The notes below the pieces were generated by a model, which searched no databases, was not told where the DNA came from, and saw only the letters and a list, made by a program, of their open reading frames with translations. A stretch of DNA of 8,847 bases from Gammaproteobacteria bacterium (GTDB taxonomy: Bacteria > Pseudomonadota > Gammaproteobacteria > Eutrophobiales > Eutrophobiaceae): positions 1-8,847 of the forward strand of contig JACVQI010000071.1 of the NCBI GenBank assembly GCA_015661095.1, given 5' to 3'. Positions 1 to 6,452 of the stretch are shown here, in pieces (the stretch's first letter is position 1; every line of letters starts with the position of its first letter). Position numbers and translations under genes: made by a program.

Positions 1-96
1 GTCCGCGGCAAACAGCATCGTCGCCAGTTGGGTTTTATCCCCCAGTTCCGCCAGAAACACGGCAAAGAACACCGTAAAAAATACTTTTATGCTCAT
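1..96 (-). CDS. GDT1/TMEM165 (UPF0016) family cation transporter, N-terminal 32 residues only
   Basis: The reading frame starts at an ATG at 96-94 and runs off the left edge of the window, so only 32 residues are visible. They form a hydrophobic first membrane segment followed by ELGDKTQLATM at residues 17-27. This is the E-x-G-D-[KR]-[TS] signature that defines the UPF0016/GDT1 family. Members are inner-membrane proteins with two copies of this motif, and characterised bacterial ones export Mn2+ (MneA-type), with Ca2+ or H+ exchange in eukaryotic relatives. The substrate here is inferred from the family. The gene is divergent from the globin gene and may share the FNR-type box at 165-178. 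No yybP-ykoY manganese riboswitch is recognisable in the 229-bp upstream region. The ribosome binding site is weak. Confidence 0.88.
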   Translation of the reverse strand, partial: MSIKVFFTVFFAVFLAELGDKTQLATMLFAAD

Positions 97-137
97 AGTT
101 AAATCAACTCTGGTTTTTATTCTGTATTTGCTTTCTA

Positions 138-143
138 AATATA
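138..143 (-). promoter_or_regulatory. candidate -10 element for the GDT1-family gene
   Basis: On the minus strand the hexamer reads TATATT. Its centre is 31 bp from the centre of the FNR-type box at 165-178. That matches the spacing of a class II FNR promoter, where the box lies near -41.5 and overlaps the -35 region. No good -35 hexamer is present, as expected for an activator-dependent promoter. The match is to sequence and spacing only. Confidence 0.35.
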
Positions 144-164
144 AACTTGGTAGCTTGCCTCCGC

Positions 165-178
165 TTGATCCCGATCAA
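165..178. promoter_or_regulatory. perfect FNR/ANR-type operator between divergent genes
   Basis: The sequence TTGATCCCGATCAA matches the FNR/ANR/DNR consensus TTGAT-N4-ATCAA at all ten defined positions. It lies in the gap between the divergent GDT1-family and globin genes. Candidate -10 hexamers sit about 31 bp to the left (138-143, minus strand) and 33 bp to the right (202-207, plus strand). Both spacings are close to the class II activator arrangement. It could therefore control both genes in response to low oxygen (FNR/ANR) or nitric oxide (DNR). Which regulator binds cannot be told from the box alone. Confidence 0.7.
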
Positions 179-201
179 AAACACTCAGGGTTCAGTGCCA
201 G

Positions 202-207
202 CATAAA
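202..207 (+). promoter_or_regulatory. candidate -10 element for the globin gene
   Basis: The hexamer CATAAA (4 of 6 to TATAAT) lies 33 bp from the centre of the FNR-type box. This predicts a start of transcription near 213-214 and a leader of about 112 nt before the globin ATG. The hexamer is weak alone and is supported mainly by its spacing to the operator. Confidence 0.35.
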
Positions 208-216
208 TAAAATCCC

Positions 217-256
217 GTTAAGTAGACAGACTTAACCTGTAACTTCGCTGAAGTCT
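217..256 (+). other. possible structured leader of the globin transcript
   Basis: Two small inverted repeats follow the predicted transcription start: GTTAAG/CTTAAC (217-222 with 231-236, 8-nt loop) and ACTTC/GAAGT (242-246 with 250-254, 3-nt loop). AGACTT (228-233) can also pair with AAGTCT (251-256) in a structure exclusive of the first. The stems are short, have no T-tract and match no known riboswitch I recognise. They may be incidental. Confidence 0.15.
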
Positions 257-303
257 GGCTGGTGATTACATGATTATGACTATTTTATGTAACCCGGAAA
301 ACG

Positions 304-309
304 AAGGAG
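304..309 (+). promoter_or_regulatory. distant Shine-Dalgarno sequence for the globin gene
   Basis: AAGGAG is a strong ribosome binding sequence, but it lies 16 nt before the ATG at 326, further than the usual 5-9 nt. No in-frame ATG, GTG or TTG lies closer, because an in-frame stop is at 290-292 and the codons between are not starts. A GGAT at 315-318 sits at a better distance but is weak. The globin start is therefore less certain than its body. Confidence 0.35.
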
Positions 310-325
310 CTATTGGATAGTATCT

Positions 326-736
326 ATGGTAATGCTCAGGAACCTGTTTAAAGTCAGCTATCAACGGGCAATCGTTCCGGATTTCTATGGTTTCTTCGAA
401 CTATTCTATAAAAAACTCATCGCCAGGGGTCCGGATATCTCCAGGTTGTTTGCCCGTACGGATATGGATAGACAGGTTAAAATGCTCATGCAATCGATTA
501 CCCATGTGACGGCTTTTTCAGCGACTCTGGAACCCACCGACGAGCTCGATTTCATCTCCAAACTGCACGGCAGGGACAAGCTGGATTTGCCATCAGCCTA
601 TTATGACATCTGGCTGGACTGTCTTCTGGAAACCGTCAGCGAAAAAGATCCAAAATACGATGATCATGTCAATCGCGCCTGGCGCACCGTGATGGCGCCG
701 GGCATCGAATATATGAAATCATTTTGTTCCCGGTAG
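326..736 (+). CDS. single-domain globin (haem protein), 136 aa
   Basis: This is a short stand-alone globin-fold protein with no reductase or sensor domain. By eye it aligns with Vitreoscilla haemoglobin: the segment FYKKLIARGPDISRLF (27-42) lines up with the B-C helix region. On this alignment Tyr28 is B10, Phe42 is the invariant CD1 residue, Gln50 is distal E7 and His81 (in SKLHGR) is the proximal F8 haem ligand. Tyr-B10 with Gln-E7 is the pocket of bacterial haemoglobins and flavohaemoglobins that bind O2 tightly or oxidise NO. Function here is inferred: O2/NO binding or NO detoxification with an external reductase. It is probably driven from the FNR-type box at 165-178. It converges on ccmI with 15 bp between stops. 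The ATG at 332 is an alternative start, and the ribosome binding site spacing is poor for both. Confidence 0.85.
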   Translation: MVMLRNLFKVSYQRAIVPDFYGFFELFYKKLIARGPDISRLFARTDMDRQVKMLMQSITHVTAFSATLEPTDELDFISKLHGRDKLDLPSAYYDIWLDCLLETVSEKDPKYDDHVNRAWRTVMAPGIEYMKSFCSR

Positions 737-751
737 TGGAGACAATCCGAC

Positions 752-2014
752 TCAGGGGACAACTGATTCGATCAGCAATTCCACGGTTTGCTCCTGCCCC
801 GGTGTAGCGTTAACGGCTGACGCCACCAGATCACCGCTGCTTTCCGTCGGCGCCCCGGATTTTGAAATGCGGGCATTGATCTGCACACTGTCATATCCCG
901 AAATTTTTAATTCGGGCATCATTGCCAGCGCATCGTCCAGAACGATATCCAGCGGCAGATCCTTCACCTGTTTTTTCGCAGCGGCCAGAGGCATTGGTGG
1001 GCCATTGCTGGCCCGCGCGAACACGAACAATGCATCTTCAGGGTTGACCTTACCGGCTAATTCCGCCGCCAATGTCACCTTGACCCTGATGCCTTTAGCA
1101 CCGACTGCCGTTGATTGAGTCGGGGCTGGTGATTGCTCTTCCGCCGCGGCGACCGGCAGACCGAGATCCTGTTGGGCGCTGTGGATCAATTGGGTAACCT
1201 CCTGATAGGACTCCGCATCATCCTTTACTTGCGGCAGCAAACGCTGCCAGTACTCCAGGGCTGACTTATTATCTCCCTGTTCCCTGGCGGCCATGCCGGC
1301 CAGCCATAAACCCATGGTGTCATCAGGACTCAGAGCCAGCGCCTTTTGCACCAGTTCTGCCGGCTTGCCGGACATGCGGTTGCCGTTGGCCATGGCCAGG
1401 GTATCGGCATATTGCAACAACACGCCGGGTTCATCGCCAGTCAGGGTGTACAAGTGTTCATAGGCCGTGACGGCGTCGGCGTGACGGCCCAGTACCTTGT
1501 AGGACCTGGCCAGCATCGTCCAGCCCTCGACATCATCCGGACTGTTCTGCAGGCGCGCCGCCAGTTGATCCACCATCTGCTCGATCGAGGCCATTTGTTC
1601 CTGACCGTTCGCGGAACCATGGACGGAAGCCAATTGCAGGGCGTCGATGATCCCCGGCTGGCCCAGCTGGAAATACAGGCCGATGGCCAGGGCCGGGATC
1701 AGGATCAATACCACACCGGTAGTTTTCCAGTCGGGCGGGATTCGTAATGACTGGGTCACGGCCTCGCCGGCGGGGACATTCACTTCATCCAGCAGGTTTT
1801 TTTCCATTTCCAGTTTGACTGTTTGCAGTTGCTCAGCGCTGATAAGTCCGGCCTGCTGCTCCCGTTCCAGTTCCTGCAGGCGCTGTTTGAAGATCGCCAA
1901 TACCGAACTTTCGGTGGAGTCATGACCAACCTGGCGAGTGACAACCAGATGCCGGACGATGACCAGCAACGCAACCAGCAGCATGCAGGTGACCAGACTC
2001 CAGAATACGACCAT
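752..2014 (-). CDS. ccmI: cytochrome c maturation protein CcmI (apocytochrome c chaperone), 420 aa
   Basis: CcmI holds apocytochrome c for the haem ligation complex with CcmF and CcmH. Residues 1-24 form a first membrane helix. A cytoplasmic coiled-coil-like segment follows (about 42-75, rich in E, Q and L, with QELEREQQAGLIS). A second helix spans about 98-117. A periplasmic TPR region runs from about 144 to 285 (SPDDVEGWTMLARSYKVLGR is a typical TPR unit). A C-terminal beta-rich domain from about 308 to 420 is the kind that binds the apocytochrome C-terminus. The ATG at 2014-2012 was chosen because it overlaps the ccmH stop by 1 nt (TGATG) and begins with the membrane helix. The same frame stays open to 2338, but that extension has a non-protein-like composition and overlies ccmH. 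This is the last gene of the operon; no terminator was seen. Confidence 0.93.
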   Translation of the reverse strand: MVVFWSLVTCMLLVALLVIVRHLVVTRQVGHDSTESSVLAIFKQRLQELEREQQAGLISAEQLQTVKLEMEKNLLDEVNVPAGEAVTQSLRIPPDWKTTGVVLILIPALAIGLYFQLGQPGIIDALQLASVHGSANGQEQMASIEQMVDQLAARLQNSPDDVEGWTMLARSYKVLGRHADAVTAYEHLYTLTGDEPGVLLQYADTLAMANGNRMSGKPAELVQKALALSPDDTMGLWLAGMAAREQGDNKSALEYWQRLLPQVKDDAESYQEVTQLIHSAQQDLGLPVAAAEEQSPAPTQSTAVGAKGIRVKVTLAAELAGKVNPEDALFVFARASNGPPMPLAAAKKQVKDLPLDIVLDDALAMMPELKISGYDSVQINARISKSGAPTESSGDLVASAVNATPGQEQTVELLIESVVP

Positions 2015-2496
2015 CAGTCTTTGTTCTCCTCTTTTAACAATTGTGTCAGTTGCGATTGTTCCGCCGCGCTGAGCTGCTGTGGCGGAACTTGCATCCGGGC
2101 GCGCGCGAACCGAAACACCACGAAGATACCAGTCAGCAACAGGATAAACGGTGCGAACCAGAGCAGCCAGGTCGATAGCTTTACCGGCGGCCGGTACAGG
2201 ACGAAGTCGCCATAACGCGCCACCAGAAAGCCGACGATGTCTTCGTTGGCTTTGCCGTCCTGCACCATTTCGTAAACTTCCTCGCGCAGATCCTGCGCGA
2301 GATCGGCGTGGGAATCCGCCAGATTCTGGTTCTGGCAAACCAGACAGCGCAACTCCTCGATCAAATGTTGATAACGCTGCTGCTGCTCCGGTGTGTCGAA
2401 CTCCAATGGTATATCCGCGGCCTGTGCCGGCAATAGGATGATCAGCATGAAAATTGCTGACAGTACTCTGGAATGGATTAAAAGATACTTTTTCAC
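2014..2496 (-). CDS. ccmH: cytochrome c maturation protein CcmH, thiol reductase of apocytochrome c, 160 aa
   Basis: CcmH reduces the CXXCH disulfide of apocytochrome c in the periplasm and works with CcmF and CcmI. A signal peptide spans residues 1-26 with cleavage likely after AQA. The family motif LRCLVCQNQ places the active cysteines at Cys51 and Cys54. A membrane helix at about 109-127 and a short polar tail follow. The protein corresponds to the single-unit CcmH of pseudomonad-type operons, with CcmI as a separate gene. The start used is GTG at 2496-2494, which gives a normal signal peptide but has no Shine-Dalgarno sequence and lies in repeat-like DNA. An ATG at residue 17 would leave a signal too short to be convincing. 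The 69-bp gap to ccmG is the largest in the operon. The function is secure; the exact start is not. Confidence 0.9.
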   Translation of the reverse strand: MKKYLLIHSRVLSAIFMLIILLPAQAADIPLEFDTPEQQQRYQHLIEELRCLVCQNQNLADSHADLAQDLREEVYEMVQDGKANEDIVGFLVARYGDFVLYRPPVKLSTWLLWFAPFILLLTGIFVVFRFARARMQVPPQQLSAAEQSQLTQLLKEENKD

Positions 2497-2520
2497 TTTT
2501 TACTTGTAGCTTGTGGCTTA
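2487..2520. repeat. AT-rich intergenic repeat-like segment at the ccmH start
   Basis: The plus strand holds successive short related words (ACTTTTT-CACTTTTT-ACTTGTAGCTTGTGGCTT). This resembles filler repeats I recall from gammaproteobacterial intergenic DNA, which is recollection and not a search. Similar words (ATACTTTTCACTT) recur at 7968-7979 at the end of the phasin gene. It contains the GTG start used for ccmH. Only one clear copy lies in the window, so repeat status is inferred. Confidence 0.35.
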
Positions 2521-2536
2521 TTGCTGTTTTTAATAA

Positions 2537-2570
2537 TGTTGGGTTTCGCTACGCTCAACACCAACCTACA
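2537..2570. repeat. dispersed intergenic repeat carrying the ccmG stop codon
   Basis: The plus strand starts TGTTGGGTTTCGCTACGCTC and ends AACACCAACCTACA. The outer GTTGG and CCAAC arms can pair. It resembles a short repeat that is common between genes in many proteobacteria (GTAGGTTGGGTTGAGCG-type words). This attribution is from memory. The ccmG stop TAG (2568-2566) is part of the repeat. A fragment of similar sequence (GTAGGGCGGGTTGAGG) occurs at 7912-7927. Confidence 0.5.
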
Positions 2571-3099
2571 TTTGTTTTTTGAGTTCTTCGATCAGCGGCA
2601 GAATCGTTTCCGCCAGCAGTTCCTCGGAAATTACACCGACTTTCTTGTAGCGGATGATGCCGTCTTTATCGATCACGTAGGTTTCCGGCACGCCATAGAC
2701 ACCGAAATCGATACTCACACGCCGTTCTTCATCGAAGGCGCTCATGACGAAGGGATTGCCTAATTGCTTGAGCCAGTCCAGGGCGTCGGTCCGCACATCG
2801 GCATAATTGAGCCCGTAGATAGCAACCACTTTTTGTTTGGCCAGTTCCATGAACAGCGGGTGTTCCTGCCGGCAGGGAATACAGTATGATCCCCAGACAT
2901 TCAATAACACCACCTTGCCCTTCAGGTCCTGGTCCGTCAGGTTAGCCTGGACATCATCCAGTCGCGGCAGCACAAAGGCAGGGACAGGTTTGCCGATTAA
3001 TGGTGACGGTACCACTGTGGGATCACCCTTGTGCAGTCCGGACAGAAATAATCCGGTGAGCATCACAAAGATAATCATCGGTACCAGATATTTAATCAT
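2566..3099 (-). CDS. ccmG: CcmG/DsbE periplasmic thiol:disulfide oxidoreductase, 177 aa
   Basis: CcmG is a membrane-anchored thioredoxin-like protein that takes electrons from CcdA/DsbD-type donors and keeps apocytochrome c or CcmH reduced. Residues 4-22 form the N-terminal anchor. The thioredoxin domain follows, with the active site WGSYCIPCRQEHP, so the catalytic pair is Cys73 and Cys76. The GVYGVPETYVID segment carries the cis-proline and the GVPE motif typical of CcmG rather than general thioredoxins. The residue before the first cysteine is Tyr where most relatives have Trp, a mild oddity. The ATG overlaps the ccmF stop by 4 nt (ATGA). The stop lies inside a dispersed repeat. Length is normal for the family. 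Confidence 0.94.
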   Translation of the reverse strand: MIKYLVPMIIFVMLTGLFLSGLHKGDPTVVPSPLIGKPVPAFVLPRLDDVQANLTDQDLKGKVVLLNVWGSYCIPCRQEHPLFMELAKQKVVAIYGLNYADVRTDALDWLKQLGNPFVMSAFDEERRVSIDFGVYGVPETYVIDKDGIIRYKKVGVISEELLAETILPLIEELKKQM

Positions 3100-5069
3100 G
3101 ACGCCACTCCCGGCATGACGCCGTTCCCGGCGAACTGCGTTGCCTTGCGCCGGACGGACAGGCGATAGCGGCGGTCGGCGGCGGCCAGCAAGCCACCGAC
3201 TACCATGAACAGTCCGCCCAGCCAGATCCAGCGGACGAACGGCCGGTAATAGATGCGCACACTCCAGTCCTTGTTATCCAGCGCTTCTCCCAGCGAAAAA
3301 TACAGGTCCCGGAACAGTCCCGCGTCGATACCCGCTTCGGTCATGGGCATGCCGCGCACCGGATACATCCGTTTCTGGGAATGCAGCGTGGTAATCTGCT
3401 TGCCGTCCCGCAATACCTGCACCACGGCTTCGGTGGCCTGATAATTCGGCCCGCTTACATCCCGTAGTTGTTCCAGCTGGAACTCATAACCGGCCAGTTT
3501 TACACTGTCGCCCAGCCCTATACGCGTATGCGTCTCGCTGCTGTAGTAACTGGTCATGCTGATCCCAATAATACTGATGGCGAAACCGATATGCGCGAGC
3601 GACATGCCGATAAAGCCCGTTGATAGACCGCTCAGGCCAGGCTGATGGCGCAGCCGTTCATAAACCGCCAGCAAGGTCGCTGCAGTTATCCATAAGGACA
3701 AAATTACGGCCAGAGCAGTATAGATGAAAACCTGTTCCATCAGCATGAAGGTTAACAGCGCGCCGACGACCAGACTGCCGATACAGATATATTTCAGCTG
3801 CTGCCACAAACGCGCGACAGTATCGGCGCGCCAGCGCGCCATGACACCGAAGGCCATGAAGACGGCGGAGGGTAGCATCAGGGGAATGAATACCGTATTA
3901 AAATAAGGCGCGCCGACAGAGATCTTCCCCAGCGAGAAGGCCTCGGTAAAGATAGGATAAACCGTACCCAATAACACGGTGGCCATGGCGATAGTAAGGC
4001 AGACACTGTTAATCAGCAGAAATGTCTCTTTGGATACCAGTTCAAAACTATTACCTTTGGCCATACCTGGGGCGCGCCAGGCATATAACGTCAAGGCGCC
4101 ACCGATATAAATCACCAGCAACGCCAGAATGAAGACACCGCGTGCCGGATCCGTGGCAAAGGCATGGACCGATGTGAGTACGCCGGAACGAACCAGGAAG
4201 GTACCCAGTAAACTTAGCGCAAAGGCACAGATAGCCAGCAGTACCGTCCAGTTTTTAAAAACACCACGTTTTTCCGTGGCAGCCAGGGAATGAATCAAGG
4301 CGGTGCCCACCAGCCACGGCATGAAGGAGGCATTCTCAACCGGGTCCCAGAACCACCAGCCGCCCCAACCCAATTCATAATAGGCCCACCAGCTGCCGAG
4401 CGTGATCCCCAGGGACAGAAATACCCAGGCTACTACGGTCCACGGCCGCGACCACCGGGCCCAGGCGGAATCCAGTTGACCGCCCAGCAAGGCGGCCACG
4501 GCAAAAGCGAATACCACCGAGAAGCCGACATAACCCGTGTAGAGCATGGGTGGATGAATGATCAGACCGGGATCCTGTAACAGAGGATTCAAATCACCAC
4601 CATCCACAGGCACGGGAAACAAACGGGCGAAAGGATTGGAGGTCGCCAGCATGAACAGGATAAAACCGGTACTGACCAGACCCATGATGGCGATCACGCG
4701 GCCGCGAAAGATCAGCGTGAGGCTGCGGCTGAAAATGGTAACGGCGACGGTCCAGAACGACAGGATCTGGGCCCATAATAATAATGAACCTTCATGGGCG
4801 CCCCACACCGCGGAGATCCGGTATTGCAGCGGCAGACTGGAATTGGAATTATTGGCCACATAGGCCAGGGAAAAATCATTAACGATAAACGAGTAAGTCA
4901 GCAAACCAAAGGCCAGACTCATGAACAGACATTGCGCCCGTGCCGCCGGTGTCGCCAGTATGACCCAGCCCAACTTCCCCCTGGCCGCGCCGACTAACGG
5001 CAGGATGGTCTGCACCAGTGCCATACATAAGGCGAGGATGAGCGCGAAGTGACCCAGTTCGGGGATCAT
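3096..5069 (-). CDS. ccmF: cytochrome c haem lyase subunit CcmF, 657 aa
   Basis: CcmF is the large inner-membrane subunit that receives haem from holo-CcmE and, with CcmH and CcmI, attaches it to apocytochrome c. The haem-handling WWD domain is at 234-253 (GWGGWWFWDPVENASFMPWL). The conserved histidines are visible as His172 (IIHPPMLY), His260 (ALIH), His302 (SVHAFA) and His493 (LAHIG), matching the WWD-flanking and transmembrane haem ligands known in Escherichia coli CcmF. Many hydrophobic segments span the protein, with a periplasmic domain at about 505-610 before the last helix. The length is typical. The start ATG overlaps the ccmE stop by 4 nt, and the stop overlaps ccmG in the same way, indicating translational coupling. 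Confidence 0.96.
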   Translation of the reverse strand: MIPELGHFALILALCMALVQTILPLVGAARGKLGWVILATPAARAQCLFMSLAFGLLTYSFIVNDFSLAYVANNSNSSLPLQYRISAVWGAHEGSLLLWAQILSFWTVAVTIFSRSLTLIFRGRVIAIMGLVSTGFILFMLATSNPFARLFPVPVDGGDLNPLLQDPGLIIHPPMLYTGYVGFSVVFAFAVAALLGGQLDSAWARWSRPWTVVAWVFLSLGITLGSWWAYYELGWGGWWFWDPVENASFMPWLVGTALIHSLAATEKRGVFKNWTVLLAICAFALSLLGTFLVRSGVLTSVHAFATDPARGVFILALLVIYIGGALTLYAWRAPGMAKGNSFELVSKETFLLINSVCLTIAMATVLLGTVYPIFTEAFSLGKISVGAPYFNTVFIPLMLPSAVFMAFGVMARWRADTVARLWQQLKYICIGSLVVGALLTFMLMEQVFIYTALAVILSLWITAATLLAVYERLRHQPGLSGLSTGFIGMSLAHIGFAISIIGISMTSYYSSETHTRIGLGDSVKLAGYEFQLEQLRDVSGPNYQATEAVVQVLRDGKQITTLHSQKRMYPVRGMPMTEAGIDAGLFRDLYFSLGEALDNKDWSVRIYYRPFVRWIWLGGLFMVVGGLLAAADRRYRLSVRRKATQFAGNGVMPGVAS

Positions 5070-5530
5070 GGTTGTTGTTCCTTCAGATGATTGGACGGTA
5101 TGGTACCCCCAGCTTTTTTAATCGCATCCGCGACTTCCGGTGGCATATAGTTCTCATCATGTTTGGCCAGCACTTCGTCGGCTTCAAAAATTCCGTTCTG
5201 GTTCAACCGGCCATTGGCGATGATCCCCTGTCCCTCGCGGAACAGGTCCGGCAGGATACCGGCATAGGTCACCGTGATGTTCTCGACGGTATCAGTCAGG
5301 TCAAACTCAACCGCGAGGCTTTGCTGGTCGCGTTTGACGCTGCCGTTGATCACCAGCCCTCCGATGCGGAAATTGCGGGAGGTGGGTGCCTCACCGTTTT
5401 TCACCTGCATGGGGCTGTAAAAATATAACAGGTTCTGCTGAAACGCCATCAGCACCAGTCCCACCGCCGTGCCGGTACCCAACACAATGAAAAGTGCCGT
5501 GAACAGTATTTTACGTCGTTTCGGATTCAT
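5066..5530 (-). CDS. ccmE: haem chaperone CcmE, 154 aa
   Basis: CcmE is a periplasmic haem chaperone anchored by one N-terminal helix (about residues 8-30). It binds haem covalently through a histidine and passes it to CcmF. The signature LAKHDENYMPPEV is present, placing the haem-binding histidine at His124 and the axial tyrosine at Tyr128. The segment between is the beta-barrel (OB-fold) core, including FRIGGLVINGSV at 54-65. This is the common His-type CcmE, not the Cys-type found in some archaea and deltaproteobacteria. The ATG overlaps the ccmD stop by 4 nt, and the gene ends overlapping ccmF. Confidence 0.96.
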   Translation of the reverse strand: MNPKRRKILFTALFIVLGTGTAVGLVLMAFQQNLLYFYSPMQVKNGEAPTSRNFRIGGLVINGSVKRDQQSLAVEFDLTDTVENITVTYAGILPDLFREGQGIIANGRLNQNGIFEADEVLAKHDENYMPPEVADAIKKAGGTIPSNHLKEQQP

Positions 5531-5691
5531 GGCTTGCTGGCTTCCCGTTGCAGTTTCTTTTTAATGGTATGCAACAGCGCTTGCTCGCGCCGGATCGGCA
5601 GAATGATGTTCAATATCAACACTACCAGGCTGATGCCGTAGGCCGACCAGACGTATGCGGCATAACCGCCCATGTGCAGAAACTCATTCAT
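5527..5691 (-). CDS. ccmD: CcmD, small membrane subunit of the haem exporter complex, 54 aa
   Basis: This small gene fills the space between ccmC and ccmE. It starts at ATG 5691-5689, overlapping the ccmC stop (ATGA), and its TGA stop overlaps the ccmE ATG in the same manner. The protein begins MNEFLHMGGYAAYVWSAYGI, the usual CcmD pattern of a GGY-x-x-YVW motif ahead of one membrane helix (about 14-33). A basic cytoplasmic tail (IRREQALLHTIKKKLQRE) follows. CcmD stabilises the CcmABC-CcmE complex and helps release holo-CcmE. Position, size and motif agree, so the call is secure despite its length. Confidence 0.93.
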   Translation of the reverse strand: MNEFLHMGGYAAYVWSAYGISLVVLILNIILPIRREQALLHTIKKKLQREASKP

Positions 5692-6437
5692 TTATCCGTA
5701 CCTCCCAATACCAGATCCCGTACCCAGGTGGTATTGCGTTCCTGATCCAGGATTTCGGCCCGTAACCGCACCATTAACATCGTTATAAAAAAAGTCGTAT
5801 AGGCGATGGACATTATCAACAGCGGAATCAACATGGTCACATGGATGGATGGCGTATCGAGTTTGGTCACCGTCGGTCCCTGGTGTAGGGTATTCCACCA
5901 TTCGACGGAAAAGTGAATAATCGGAATATTCACCACACCGACCAGCGCCAGGATCGCGCCGGCCCGCGCCGCCGTGCGGCGATCGTCGATGGAGGATTGC
6001 AGGGCCATGTAACCCAGATATAAAAACAACAGGATCAATTCCGAAGTCAGGCGCGCATCCCACACCCACCAGGTGCCCCACATGGGCTTGCCCCAGATGG
6101 AACCGGTCACCAGGGCCAGCAGGGTGAAGGAAGCGCCGAGCGGCGCGCAACTCCTGGCCACGGCATCCATCAGTTTTACTTTCCAGATCAGGCCACAGGC
6201 CCCGGCGATTGCCATCACCACGTAGACGAACATGGACATCCAGGCCGCCGGCACATGCACATAGATGATCCGGAAACTTTCCCCCTGATCATAGTCGGGC
6301 GGGGCGTAAACCAGACCGCCATAGATCCCACCGATGAACAACAGGATCGAGATCCAGGCGAACCACGGCGTCAGGGTAAACGCCAGAGAGTAGGCATTTT
6401 TCGGTGCTGCATATTTATCGATCGTTGGTCCAAGCAT
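5688..6437 (-). CDS. ccmC: haem-handling membrane protein CcmC, 249 aa
   Basis: CcmC presents haem to CcmE on the periplasmic side and is required for covalent haem attachment to that chaperone. It has about six membrane helices. The WWD motif WGTWWVWDARLTSEL runs from residue 120, and conserved histidines flank it at His61 (YVHVPAAW) and His175/His185 (IIHFSVEWWNTLHQG). These match the two axial haem ligands of the family. The length is typical. The start lies 15 nt after the ccmB stop with a modest Shine-Dalgarno (TGGA). The stop overlaps ccmD by 4 nt. Confidence 0.96.
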   Translation of the reverse strand: MLGPTIDKYAAPKNAYSLAFTLTPWFAWISILLFIGGIYGGLVYAPPDYDQGESFRIIYVHVPAAWMSMFVYVVMAIAGACGLIWKVKLMDAVARSCAPLGASFTLLALVTGSIWGKPMWGTWWVWDARLTSELILLFLYLGYMALQSSIDDRRTAARAGAILALVGVVNIPIIHFSVEWWNTLHQGPTVTKLDTPSIHVTMLIPLLIMSIAYTTFFITMLMVRLRAEILDQERNTTWVRDLVLGGTDK

Positions 6438-6452
6438 GATAATGTTCCAGGA

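Noticed and set aside
97..240. yybP-ykoY manganese riboswitch upstream of the GDT1-family gene
   Set aside because: Such riboswitches often precede this family, but the conserved motifs and closing stems are not recognisable on the minus strand here.
266..292. TTACAT/ATGTAA inverted repeat as an NsrR or other operator
   Set aside because: Only 6-bp arms with a 15-nt spacer in AT-rich DNA, and no match to the NsrR consensus.
313..351. Short TTG-started leader peptide before the globin
   Set aside because: It follows AAGGAG by only 3 nt, encodes 12 residues and overlaps the globin start in another frame. It is more likely chance.
763..775. CTGAT-TCG-ATCAG as a terminator or FNR box between globin and ccmI
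   Set aside because: The stem is 5 bp without a T-tract, the spacer is 3 rather than 4 nt, and it lies within ccmI coding sequence.
1346..1747. Long plus-strand open frames opposite the ccm genes
   Set aside because: They are antisense to strong minus-strand genes and show no protein family character.
2015..2338. N-terminal extension of ccmI by 108 residues
   Set aside because: The frame is open but overlies ccmH out of frame and is rich in Arg, Ala and Ser without domain character. The ATG at 2014 overlaps the ccmH stop and begins with a membrane helix.
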